64,000 nucleotides of DNA, taken from contig NZ_CP109450.1 in the NCBI RefSeq assembly GCF_041438865.1, positions 5,520,501 to 5,584,500 on the forward strand, in the 5' to 3' direction. Within the stretch, counting starts at the first letter, position 1. Every line of letters begins with the position of its first letter. The position numbers were made by a program, and so were the translations under genes. This DNA comes from Streptomyces sp. NBC_01471 (GTDB taxonomy: Bacteria > Actinomycetota > Actinomycetes > Streptomycetales > Streptomycetaceae). Shown here piece by piece: positions 53,617 to 61,099 of this stretch. The notes under the pieces are model-generated. The model was not told the origin of the DNA and did no database searches. It was given only the letters and a program-made list of their open reading frames with translations.

Positions 53617-54720
53617 TCAGGCTCCGGCGAACGCCGGGGCCAGTGCCTTGTGCAGGGAAGTGTTCATGAAGTCGTCGCTGACGTGCGTGTAGATGGCCAG
53701 GGAGCTGTCGCACTCGTGGCCGACCTGCTGCTGGATGAACCGGCGGTCGACTCCGTCCTCGGTCAGATGCGTGACGTAAGAATGTCGGATTGAGTGGGGA
53801 GTCAGGTCTTTTGGGAGCTTTAGAGCGTCTCGGTATGCCTCGAACCGGTCGTTGATGGAGCCGGGCTGGAGACGGCCCCCACGTTCCGTGATCCACAGAG
53901 CCGGGTGATCGGGGAACCCGAAACGAGGCCGAACGTTTTCGACGTAGTCGGCGACCGCCTCGACGGCCCAGTCCATCACCGACAGCACGTTCCGCCGCCG
54001 CGGCGGCTGGCCCTTCTTCGCCTTGCCGTAGCGGACGTTGAGCGTGCCGTACCGGCCGAACTGCCGGGCCTGCGGATTGCGTCCGAAGTCGACGACATCG
54101 AGCTTGGACGTCTCGGTCCGGCGAAGCCCCCACCCGTAGATGACCTTGAACAACGTGGCGTCGCGGTAGGCGGCGAGGGCCCCCTTGCGCTTGGCCTTCA
54201 CCGCGCGTGCGACCTGGTCGTCGGCGTAGTCGAGGAAGCGCTGCAGCTCTTCCCTTGTGAACGGCCTCGCCTCTGGATTGCCTTCGTAATCCTGCAGGTG
54301 AGGGAGGGTATTCCACTCATGGCAAATCGCCACCGGGAAGGTGCCGAAGGCTTCTTCGCACGCTGGGACCCAGCCGTATCGGGCATCGATGAGGAGCTCG
54401 GTGAACAGCCCAACGGTGCCCTGGTAGCTGCGGATCGTGGAGGGTGCCAGGCGCCTCTCGCTCGTCAGCGAGGCCGACCATTCGTCCAGATGGGAAGGCG
54501 TCCATCGCCAGGGGTACTCGTTGGTGAACTCCAGGAACCGGCGGATCAGCCGTTCCCTCGGGGCGATCGTCTCGTCCTTCAGCCCTCGCGACTTCTGCTG
54601 AGCACGCCAACCGCGCAGCATCGCGTCGAACATCGCGTCCTCGGGACGCAGCTGAACGACCCCGGAGACGAGCTCCATGTGGGCCGAGCCGGCCAGGGCC
54701 ACCTTGCGCTGATGCACCAC
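53617..54720 (-). CDS. Tyrosine recombinase (second of the pair)
   Basis: 367 aa. Core-binding domain about 30-130 (FLEFTNEYPWRWTPSHLDEW), catalytic domain with Arg200 (YGWGLRRTE), His309-x-x-Arg312 (HSIRHSY), His335 (VGHECDSS) and Tyr344 (AIYTHVS). All catalytic residues are present. Starts ATG/GTG 54720, 65 bp downstream of the first recombinase, whose sequence it resembles closely, and 17 bp upstream of the HTH gene. Confidence 0.9.
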   Translation of the reverse strand: MVHQRKVALAGSAHMELVSGVVQLRPEDAMFDAMLRGWRAQQKSRGLKDETIAPRERLIRRFLEFTNEYPWRWTPSHLDEWSASLTSERRLAPSTIRSYQGTVGLFTELLIDARYGWVPACEEAFGTFPVAICHEWNTLPHLQDYEGNPEARPFTREELQRFLDYADDQVARAVKAKRKGALAAYRDATLFKVIYGWGLRRTETSKLDVVDFGRNPQARQFGRYGTLNVRYGKAKKGQPPRRRNVLSVMDWAVEAVADYVENVRPRFGFPDHPALWITERGGRLQPGSINDRFEAYRDALKLPKDLTPHSIRHSYVTHLTEDGVDRRFIQQQVGHECDSSLAIYTHVSDDFMNTSLHKALAPAFAGA

Positions 54721-54785
54721 TCCAGACCATCCCTTCTGGAGAGCAGATCATGCATCAGAAGGGATCAACTCGGCAACATCCCTGT

Positions 54786-55949
54786 TCAGGAGGCCAGTTC
54801 GTAGAGGCTATGGACTCCTTCCGTTTCCCCCCACGACCAGGCGACCTGCGGTTTCTCGCCCGTCTGATGCAATTCCGGAGGGTTGGTGTAGAGCGCGGTG
54901 GTGGACGCGTATTCGTGGCCGACCTGGTCTTGGACGAACCGCTCCGGGTAGTCGAACTCGATCAGGTGCGTGACGTAGGAGTGGCGCAGGCAGTGCAGGT
55001 CGAGCTCCACAGGCAGGCCGGCCGCGTCGCGGGCCTCCTCGAACGCCTCGTTCAACGAGCGGCGCGAGAGTCGGCTCTGACGCTCGGTCACCCACAACGC
55101 CGGGAGTCGGCCAGGGCCGAAGGCAGGCCGGATCTCGTCCAGCCACTGCTCCAGCACCGGAACGATCCAGTCCATCTCCGGGACCGTGAGCACCGTTCGC
55201 CGCTTGGGCGGGCTGCCCTTGGACGACTTGCCCCAGCGGACGTAGAGCGCGCCGCATCGGCCGTACTGGTGGGCCTTGGGATTGTGCCGGAAGTCAGGCA
55301 GGTCCAAGCCCCACGCTTCCCTGCGGCGCAGACCGTAGGCGTAGACGGTCTTGAGGACCATGGCGTCACGCATTGCGGCAAGCGCCCCTTTGCGCCGCCG
55401 GGCCCTGATCTCCTCCACCCGGCCGTCCGCAGCGTCGAACAGCGCCTGAACCTCGTCGTAGGTCAGCGGGCGGCGGCGGGGATCGCCTTCGTACTCGGTG
55501 ACATGCGCGACGGTGTTCCACTCGTGCAGGATCTGCACCGGCGCCTGTCCGAACTTCTCCTCACACTCCCGCGGCCACGCATAGCGGGCATCGGTGATGT
55601 ACTCCATGAACAGCCGCAACGTGTTCTGGTAGCCGCGGGCCGTGGAGACCACGATCGGTCGTGCCCCCGACCGCAGGTGGTCGATGAACGCCTCCACCTC
55701 GGCTGGTCGCCACTGCCACGGATACTCGTTGGTGAACGCTGCGAAGCGCCGCACCAGATCGATGCGGGATTGAATCGTTTCCGCCTTCAGGAACCGGGTC
55801 CGCTGCTGCATCGACCAACCGTCCATCATCGCGGCGAAGACCGCGGGCGCTGGGTCGAGGTGTACGACCCCCGAGGCCAGCACGAGCGAGGCCGCACCCG
55901 GCAGTTCAGCTGCTCTCGTCACGATGCATTCAACGCAACATCGATGCAT
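54786..55949 (-). CDS. Tyrosine recombinase (first of the pair)
   Basis: 387 aa. FAAFTNEYPWQWRPAEVEAF in the core-binding domain; Arg208 (YAYGLRRRE), His319-x-x-Arg322 (HCLRHSYVTHL), His345 (VGHEYAST) and Tyr354 (ALYTNPP) in the catalytic domain. ATG 55949 lies inside the second of two direct CGATGCATT repeats; GTG at codon 10 is an alternative start. First gene of the recombinase-recombinase-HTH-zinc-ribbon operon. Confidence 0.9.
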   Translation of the reverse strand: MHRCCVECIVTRAAELPGAASLVLASGVVHLDPAPAVFAAMMDGWSMQQRTRFLKAETIQSRIDLVRRFAAFTNEYPWQWRPAEVEAFIDHLRSGARPIVVSTARGYQNTLRLFMEYITDARYAWPRECEEKFGQAPVQILHEWNTVAHVTEYEGDPRRRPLTYDEVQALFDAADGRVEEIRARRRKGALAAMRDAMVLKTVYAYGLRRREAWGLDLPDFRHNPKAHQYGRCGALYVRWGKSSKGSPPKRRTVLTVPEMDWIVPVLEQWLDEIRPAFGPGRLPALWVTERQSRLSRRSLNEAFEEARDAAGLPVELDLHCLRHSYVTHLIEFDYPERFVQDQVGHEYASTTALYTNPPELHQTGEKPQVAWSWGETEGVHSLYELAS

Positions 55950-55950
55950 T
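55922..55950. promoter_or_regulatory. Direct repeats at the recombinase operon start
   Basis: CGATGCATT at 55922-55930 and 55942-55950, 20 bp apart (two helical turns), each with a palindromic ATGCAT core. The second contains the annotated start codon. Could be a regulator or recombinase binding site. Confidence 0.45.
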
Positions 55951-55990
55951 GGTTACGTCGTGGTCGACATCACTGCAGGCCGGTAACAGC

Positions 55991-56025
55991 AGAGAGGGAG
56001 CCAACCCTTGGTTGGCTCCCTCTCT
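55991..56025. terminator. Perfect 16-bp hairpin between HNH fragment and recombinases
   Basis: AGAGAGGGAGCCAACC and its complement flank CTT. No T tract. It separates transcription of the HNH N-terminal fragment from the recombinase operon, or marks the element edge. Confidence 0.6.
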
Positions 56026-56058
56026 CACGTGCTGGTCAACGACCTCAGCAACGGGTGC

Positions 56059-56346
56059 TCAATGATGCAGCAGATGCAATTCCGCTCGTTTGCTGGCGTG
56101 GCCGGTGCTGGAGATCCCGCCGAGGAAGAACCAGCAGTCCTCGGTTGACGAGGTCCGGTAGACCTTGGCCCAGTACCGGGCCCGAACGGACTCATCGGCC
56201 AGCCAGACCAGCCACTCAACGGCTGGTATCCGCACGGTCGTTGGCTCACCGATGAGGGCAAGCTGTTCGTCAACGTGAGCGGGCCCGGCCCCGTTCACCG
56301 CCGCGAGCGGGAAGAGGCCGGGCCCGAGGTCGTTTTCAGGCGGCAT
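56059..56346 (-). pseudogene. HNH endonuclease gene, N-terminal half (split by insertion)
   Basis: 95 aa from ATG 56346: HVDEQLALIGEPTTVRIPAV, then CWFFLGGISSTGHAS, after which homology to the intact paralogue ends at 56092 and an unrelated tail KRAELHLLHH runs to the stop. The HNH catalytic core is missing; it lies 10 kb away at 45591-45974. ATG 56346 overlaps the stop of the upstream 149-aa gene by 11 bp, so the two were coupled. Confidence 0.8.
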
Positions 56347-56785
56347 CAGCCCGGCTGCCGTCCGCCGTGACGATCGGGGCCGGGGCGTCCGAGACTGGAG
56401 AAGACGTCTCTGCCCCATCTGGCCGAGGCTTACGGCTTCGAGTGGAGCGGGGCCGCTCGGCGCGGGTCCGCAGCACTTCGATGATCTCCTTCGCCCGAGC
56501 GGCGGTAACAGGCTTCGCCTCACGTTCCAGGTCCTCCGCAGGCACACCCAGCAGCTCTGAGACCAACTCGGCGTCATTGTCGAACAGCCGCAGAACTACA
56601 GCAGCAGCTTCGCGCGCCGTGACGTCGGCCTCCTCCTTCGCCCTGGCCGCCTTCACCGCAGCCTCACGCGCGGTCAACGCGTTCGCAGCGGCCAACTCTC
56701 GCGTCTTCGCCTTCAGCGCTTCAGCAGCGCGAACCCGCCGCCGCAGCTCCGCCGCGCTCACTGGTCCTGCCGAAGTGGTGCTCAC
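56336..56785 (-). CDS. Hypothetical helical protein upstream of the HNH gene
   Basis: 149 aa. The first 60 residues are an Ala/Lys/Glu coiled coil (RAAEALKAKTRELAAANALT), followed by VVLRLFDNDAELVSELLGVP and EREAKPVTAARAKEIIEVLR, which has the look of a small helix-turn-helix. Proline-rich acidic tail. GTG 56785. Function unknown; gene order implies a partner of the HNH nuclease. Confidence 0.6.
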   Translation of the reverse strand: MSTTSAGPVSAAELRRRVRAAEALKAKTRELAAANALTAREAAVKAARAKEEADVTAREAAAVVLRLFDNDAELVSELLGVPAEDLEREAKPVTAARAKEIIEVLRTRAERPRSTRSRKPRPDGAETSSPVSDAPAPIVTADGSRADAA

Positions 56786-57228
56786 CCGTGCCCCCGGTTC
56801 TGTTCGAAATCACTGCTCATCGCACGCACCGTAGGCACAGGTCCGCGGACATCTCGAACCACCAGCTCATTGGGTGCCGGCGGGGGCGAAAAGGCTGCCT
56901 CCGGCGGGTCCTACTCGGAGGGAGTGGGGGCTGGTTGGTTGGGTGCGGGTTCGTTGTGGTGCGGGTGGTGGGGGCGGGGTTCCCTCCTCGGCCGGACACC
57001 CCAGGGGGCGTACCAGGAACCCGGGCGCGGTGTCCAGGCCGAGCCGCTGCGCGGTCGCTACGCGAGCCGGGACACCGCGCCCGGAACCCTGGTACGGCAG
57101 AGCTGTCCGACCGAGGAGGGAACCCCGCCCAGAGGCCTGTTGTGGCCGGGCCCGGCCGAGCGGGTGCGAGCCGGTGGTACGGGAAAATAGCAGGTCAGGG
57201 CCTATATTCGGGTTGACCCAACCCCTGT
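56786..57228. other. Noncoding divergent region with large palindrome
   Basis: About 440 bp between minus-strand and plus-strand genes of the element. Contains a 159-bp imperfect palindrome (56972-57130) and, at its right end, the first shared promoter. Similar phrases CGAAATCACTGCTCAT (about 56809) and CGAACCACCAGCTCAT (about 56856) near the minus-strand start may be operators. No convincing gene. Confidence 0.5.
56972..57130. repeat. 159-bp imperfect palindrome
   Basis: Left arm begins GGGCGGGGTTCCCTCCTCGG, right arm ends with its complement. Inside, GTACCAGG and CGGGCGCGGTGTCC pair with CCTGGTAC and GGACACCGCGCCCG. Only short bulges interrupt the arms of about 70 bp. Could be an origin, a structured RNA or a protein-binding locus. 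Confidence 0.85.
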
Positions 57229-57310
57229 AACATGGTTTAATTAGTGATGTCGGAAGGGGAGGGCAACACCCCAGCCGACACCGGTAGGCCGACCGGCCGC
57301 CGACAACCTC
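57213..57310 (+). promoter_or_regulatory. Shared promoter and structured leader, copy 1
   Basis: -35 TTGACC at 57213-57218, 17-bp spacer, -10 TTTAAT at 57236-57241 inside the conserved AACATGGTTTAATTA. The leader then forms GTCGG-aa-GGGG ... CCCC-ag-CCGAC (about 57249-57281) with loop AGGGCAACA, a second GGCC/GGCC hairpin, and CTCTCGCCAGGAG leading to the start codon. Confidence 0.75.
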
Positions 57311-57329
57311 TCTCGCCAGGAGAATGAAC

Positions 57330-58070
57330 GTGAGCACCACGAAGGCCCCCGCGAAGCTCGAAACCATCCGCGCCCTTCTCGCCAAGGCGGAGGACCCCCG
57401 TACGCCGGAGTCGGAGGCGGAGCTTGCCCGGAAGCGGGCGTTCCAGATGATGGCGAAGTACGGCGTCGAACAGGCCATGCTCAACGACGCCAACCCTGCC
57501 AGCGACGCCCCGGCGGACCGCAAGATCGTTCTGGACAACCCCTGGGCGATGGAGCGAGTCCGCCTCGTCAACCGCATCGCGCTTGCTCTCGGCTGCCAGC
57601 TCATCCACCTTGGCCGGGACGGTAGCGGCCCGGCCCGCCGGGTTCACGTCTTCGGGTACGTGAGCGACCTTCAGCGCGTCGAACTGCTCTACACCTCTCT
57701 ACTGCTTCAGATGAACAGCGGGCTGGCCGCTCAGTCGGTCCCGCCGGGCCAGGGCGCGCGTGCCTGGCGTCGGTCCTGGCTCCTCGGCTTCATCAACCGG
57801 GTTGGCGACCGCATCGAGGAGGCCGAGCGCGGCGCACGCGAAGAGGCCAGGGGGGGGACCAGCGCCACCGGGCGCAGCGCGGCCCTCGTGCTCGCGGACC
57901 GCAAGGCTGTCGTCTCCCGCAACTACCAGCAGGCATACCCGCGTTCACGGAAGGGCGGCACTACGACCATGACCGGCAACGGGTACGGGTCCGGATGGAT
58001 CGCGGGAAGCCGGGCCGACATCGGCGGTAAGTCGATCGGCCGCACCTCGGCTGGGTCCATAGCCGCGTAG
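57330..58070 (+). CDS. DUF2786-domain protein
   Basis: 246 aa. KLETIRALLAKAEDPRTPES, then ARKRAFQMMAKYGVEQAMLN is the DUF2786 signature (about 8-48); a DUF7168-like part follows with RVHVFGYVSDLQRVELLYTS and WRRSWLLGFINRVGDRIEEA. GTG 57330 is favoured because AGGAG at 57318-57322 is 7 nt upstream; ATG 57324 would be 1 nt from it. Such proteins occur in phages and mobile elements, role unknown. First gene under shared promoter copy 1. Confidence 0.85.
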   Translation: MSTTKAPAKLETIRALLAKAEDPRTPESEAELARKRAFQMMAKYGVEQAMLNDANPASDAPADRKIVLDNPWAMERVRLVNRIALALGCQLIHLGRDGSGPARRVHVFGYVSDLQRVELLYTSLLLQMNSGLAAQSVPPGQGARAWRRSWLLGFINRVGDRIEEAERGAREEARGGTSATGRSAALVLADRKAVVSRNYQQAYPRSRKGGTTTMTGNGYGSGWIAGSRADIGGKSIGRTSAGSIAA

Positions 58071-58140
58071 CCCCGTCAGGGCCGGGGGCGGCCGTCCGCC
58101 CCCGGCCGTCGAGCCCGCGACCAACCCAGGAGGCATGACC

Positions 58141-58596
58141 GTGCCGACACGAAAGCTCCCGGCCACCCCCGCCCGCATCCTCACCGCCGCCGCCGACCAC
58201 ATCGAACGAGTCGGGCTCTATCACGGTGACCACCTCTGGCAGCCCGGCCGGATGGGCGACACTGCCCCGTGCACCGTGCTGCATGCATGGGAACGAGGGG
58301 TGCGCTCCGTCCGGCCCCGCTGGTCCGTACGCGGTGAACCGTGGAACATCTTCCAACGCGCCCTGTTCGACTCCCTTGTGGTGCTCAGCAACCAGGTCAA
58401 CGGCCGTCCCGTGTCCAGGGTTCGGTGGCGAAAGCTGCGGCTCACGGAGGACGCCTACCGGCGCACCCTCCTGTGGTGCTGGGGCGACGAGCCCGAGCGA
58501 AACACCGCCGAGGCCGCCGCCATGATCCGCACCGCCGCGGCCCTGCACCCGAGTGACGGCGATCACAGCATCCTCGGTTCCCCGCTCTCCCGATAA
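58141..58596 (+). CDS. Hypothetical protein, 151 aa
   Basis: Not recognised. Begins MPTRKLPATPARILTAAADH; helical N-terminal part, then RALFDSLVVLSNQVNGRPVS and RLTEDAYRRTLLWCWGDEPE. GTG 58141 is favoured because AGGAGG at 58128-58133 is 7 nt upstream (ATG 58135 would be 1 nt away), the same arrangement as in the preceding gene. Proteins of this shape (a DUF6197-like look) are frequent in actinobacterial elements. Its stop codon TAA merges into the next shared promoter. Confidence 0.7.
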   Translation: MPTRKLPATPARILTAAADHIERVGLYHGDHLWQPGRMGDTAPCTVLHAWERGVRSVRPRWSVRGEPWNIFQRALFDSLVVLSNQVNGRPVSRVRWRKLRLTEDAYRRTLLWCWGDEPERNTAEAAAMIRTAAALHPSDGDHSILGSPLSR

Positions 58597-58690
58597 CATG
58601 GTTTAATTAATGATGCCGGAAGGGGGAGGGCAACCCCCCGACCGACACCGTCACCGGGCCGAACGGCCCGACGAACTCTCACCAGAAAGA
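58578..58690 (+). promoter_or_regulatory. Shared promoter and structured leader, copy 2
   Basis: -10 TTTAAT at 58602-58607 within AACATGGTTTAATTA; -35 weak (TTCCCC, 18-bp spacer). Hairpin CGG-aa-GGGGG-agggcaa-CCCCC-cga-CCG at about 58617-58646, then GGGCCG-AA-CGGCCC, then CTCTCACCAG before the ParB-like gene. Confidence 0.75.
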
Positions 58691-58699
58691 GAAGGACCG

Positions 58700-60472
58700 A
58701 TGACGAAAACCAAGACCCAGGCCAGCGTCCAGACCGCTCCTGCCCCGTGGCCGACCCTCACGGTCGCCGAGCTGGCCGCGCACCCCGGCAACGTCCGCGA
58801 TATCGAGGCCCCGGCCGATCTGCTGGCCGACGTGAAGGACATCGGCGTCATGGAGCCGCTGTACGTCGTGCGCACCAACGGCGACGTGCCGCAGATCATC
58901 GACGGGTTCCAGCGACTGGCCGCCGCCGTCGCCGCAGGGCTGGAGACCGTTCCGGTCACCCCGCGCCCCGTCATTCGGATCGACGCGCTCACCCCGCACC
59001 CGAAGAACGCCCGCGAAGACCTCGACCTCAACCCGCCGTTCGTGGAATCCCTCCGCGCCGAGGGGTGCCGCATCCCCGTCAAGATCCAGCGCCTTGACGG
59101 CGGAGTCCTCCAGATCAATGACGGAAACCGCCGCTACCACGCCGCGACGGACGCGGGCCTTACCCACCTGCCGTACGAGTGGGAGGACGACGACCGCGAC
59201 GCGGCCGGACAGTTCCTCGACATGATCACGACCGCTCAGCACCGCAAGAGCCTGAGCGCTTCCGAGATGAACCAGGCCATGTTCAGCGCCGCCGAGGCGG
59301 GCGCGCAGGTCGGCCGCATCGCCAAGGCCGCAGGCGTGCGGCAGAAGGACGTCAAGACGCTGGTCAAGGTCCGGTCCGACGAGAAGCTGTCGGCCGCCGT
59401 CAGCGGCGCGAGCAGCTATGAGTGGACGTTCGAGCACCTGGCCGCGCTCTCGGAGTTCGCGGACGACGCCGAAGCGCTCGCTGCGATCACCGAGGCCGCC
59501 GCCGACGATGACGCCGACGAGGGAGACGTTGACTGGGCCATCGCCGTCGAGCGGACCAAGCGCGACAAGCGGACCAAGGCCGAGGCCCACCGCGCGGATC
59601 TGGAGGCGGCCGGGCAGAAGATCCGGGACGCCGAGGAGCTGTCCGAGCGCGCCATGCCCGTGTGGCGGCTGCGTGGCATCAGCACCGAGGAGCACGCCGA
59701 CTGCGAGGGGCTGGTGTGGGTGTTCGACGAGCGGCGGGCAGACCGGTACGAGCCCTACTGCTCCGCCCCGGGCCTGTACGGGCACACGGTGCCCGAGGGC
59801 AGCAGCAGCGGCAGCGGCGGCACGAAGACCGCCGCCGAGGTAGAGGCCGAGCGCGCGGCCCGCGCCGCCGTCAAGAAGGGGAACATCGACTGGGACGCGG
59901 CCGAGGCCCTGCGCCGGAAGTGGATCACCGACCTGATCAAGCGGCGCAACCTCCCGAAGGCCACGACCAGCACCCTGATCGGTCACGTGAACAACGCTCT
60001 TCTGAACGCCAGTTGGGGACTCGATGATCTGACCAAGGAGCCGACGACCGAGATCCTTGCCGCCTTCCTGGGGCTGAGCACCGAGCAGGCCAAGGACCGG
60101 GGTAACTTCGCCGGGCACGTCGCCAAGGACCCCCGCAGGGCCCCGCAACTCCAGTTCGCCGCCATCGCCGCTGTACGGGAGAAGTGCGCGAACCGGTCCG
60201 CGTGGAGGACGGACAGCCAGCGCGCCCCGTGGACCCGGAAGCCCACCGGCCGGTGGTTCCAGGTGCTTGCGTCTCTCGGGTACTTGCTCACGCCCATTGA
60301 GCAGTCGGTCGTGGACGACGAGCCGTACGACCCGTCGAAGAAGAAGCCCCGCGCGATCACGTCCGGCAGCGAGCCGGAGGCCGAGCAGGAGCCCGGCACC
60401 GACGAGGAGGAGGGCGAGCCGGAGGCCGAGGAGGCCGACGACCCGGCCAGCGACGACGAAGCCACCGTCTAG
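58700..60472 (+). CDS. ParB/Srx-like protein with two ParB N-terminal repeats
   Basis: 590 aa. First ParB-like segment LTVAELAAHPGNVRDIEAPA to IIDGFQRLAAAVAAG (about 15-80); second ALTPHPKNAREDL to LQINDGNRRYHAATDAGL (about 90-160); then a KorB-like helical region with SASEMNQAMFSAAEAGAQVG, and an acidic Glu/Asp tail. ATG 58700 has AAGGA 5 nt upstream. Likely DNA-binding CTP/ATP-switch family protein for partition or regulation of the element; no ParA is visible in the window. Confidence 0.82.
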   Translation: MTKTKTQASVQTAPAPWPTLTVAELAAHPGNVRDIEAPADLLADVKDIGVMEPLYVVRTNGDVPQIIDGFQRLAAAVAAGLETVPVTPRPVIRIDALTPHPKNAREDLDLNPPFVESLRAEGCRIPVKIQRLDGGVLQINDGNRRYHAATDAGLTHLPYEWEDDDRDAAGQFLDMITTAQHRKSLSASEMNQAMFSAAEAGAQVGRIAKAAGVRQKDVKTLVKVRSDEKLSAAVSGASSYEWTFEHLAALSEFADDAEALAAITEAAADDDADEGDVDWAIAVERTKRDKRTKAEAHRADLEAAGQKIRDAEELSERAMPVWRLRGISTEEHADCEGLVWVFDERRADRYEPYCSAPGLYGHTVPEGSSSGSGGTKTAAEVEAERAARAAVKKGNIDWDAAEALRRKWITDLIKRRNLPKATTSTLIGHVNNALLNASWGLDDLTKEPTTEILAAFLGLSTEQAKDRGNFAGHVAKDPRRAPQLQFAAIAAVREKCANRSAWRTDSQRAPWTRKPTGRWFQVLASLGYLLTPIEQSVVDDEPYDPSKKKPRAITSGSEPEAEQEPGTDEEEGEPEAEEADDPASDDEATV

Positions 60473-60539
60473 CCGCCTTAGTCGCCCGACGCCGGGGGCG
60501 GGAATCCTCCCGCCCCCGGCCACCCCCAGGAGCCCCACA

Positions 60540-60968
60540 GTGACCCGTACAGCTCTGTTCGAGACCCACGCCGACGACCACGGTTGCGGATGCGTCCCCG
60601 CCCCCGCCGAGCCCGACCCCGGCACCACCGCCGACATCATGCAGGCCCGCGCCATCGCAGGCGGACTGGCGGAGTTCGGCATCGGGCCCCGCCGCTGGTC
60701 CGCCGCTTACGACCACCAGGCCGCCGCCGTTGTCCTGCGCGTGGACACCCCGCGCGGGCTGTACGCGCTCGCCATCCCGGCCCCGGCCAGCCGTTCCCCG
60801 TCCGCCACCGTGGCGAGCGCATCGGAGCGCTGGACTGCCGCCGCACGTACGGCACCGCCGACAGCTACACCGCCGCTCTGTTCGCCGCGTTCCTCCGCGA
60901 CCGCGCCGCACTCGACATCCCCGGCTGCCGGGGGGCTTGCCCCATGCCTCAAAACATGGTTTAATTAA
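60540..60968 (+). pseudogene. Small hypothetical gene with probable frameshift
   Basis: GTG 60540 has AGGAG 7 nt upstream. The frame reads MTRTALFETHADDHGCGC ... RGLYALAIPAPAS, then turns low-complexity. Around 60800-60830 a different frame begins protein-like sequence, ERIGALDCRRTYGTADSYTA then ALFAAFLRDRAALDIPGC, ending at 60962. A +1/-1 shift (or sequencing error, or recoding) would join both halves to about 140 aa. Function unknown. Confidence 0.6.
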
Positions 60969-61092
60969 TGATGTCGGAGGGGGAGGGCACCCCTCCTCCG
61001 ACACGACGGGCCGCCAGCCGGCCCGAGACCGGCCGTACGCGGAGGGCAACCCGCCCGGCCGGGCCCGCGATTCCTCTCTCACCAGCAGGAGC
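60937..61092 (+). promoter_or_regulatory. Shared promoter and structured leader, copy 3
   Basis: -35 TTGCCC at 60937-60942, 17-bp spacer, -10 TTTAAT at 60960-60965 within AACATGGTTTAATTA. Hairpin TGTCGGA-GGGG ... CCCC-tcc-TCCGACA at about 60972-61003, then GGGCCG/CGGCCC, then an extra GCGGAGGGCAACCCGC hairpin repeating the loop AGGGCAA, then CTCTCACCAG and AGGAG. Confidence 0.75.
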
Positions 61093-61099
61093 ACCCACG

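Larger units (their letters stand above)
45975..56091 (-). mobile_element. About 10-kb multi-recombinase element inserted in an HNH gene
   Basis: Bounded by the two complementary halves of one HNH gene. Contents: two complete tyrosine recombinases, two HTH-like partner genes, two zinc-ribbon/recombinase-like proteins, a second intact HNH gene, a HIT hydrolase and an SDR. The string TGGAGATC occurs at 45978 and 56109, near both edges, and may reflect the target or att core. No terminal inverted repeats were found by eye. The layout (clustered tyrosine recombinases with a small accessory protein) recalls Tn554-like and recombinase-in-trio elements. Confidence 0.6.

Noticed and set aside
57213-61092. 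Shared repeat blocks as insertion-sequence ends or MITEs
   Set aside because: All three copies have the same orientation, sit just before genes, contain promoter hexamers and keep paired stems while sequence varies; this fits regulatory leaders better than transposable repeats.
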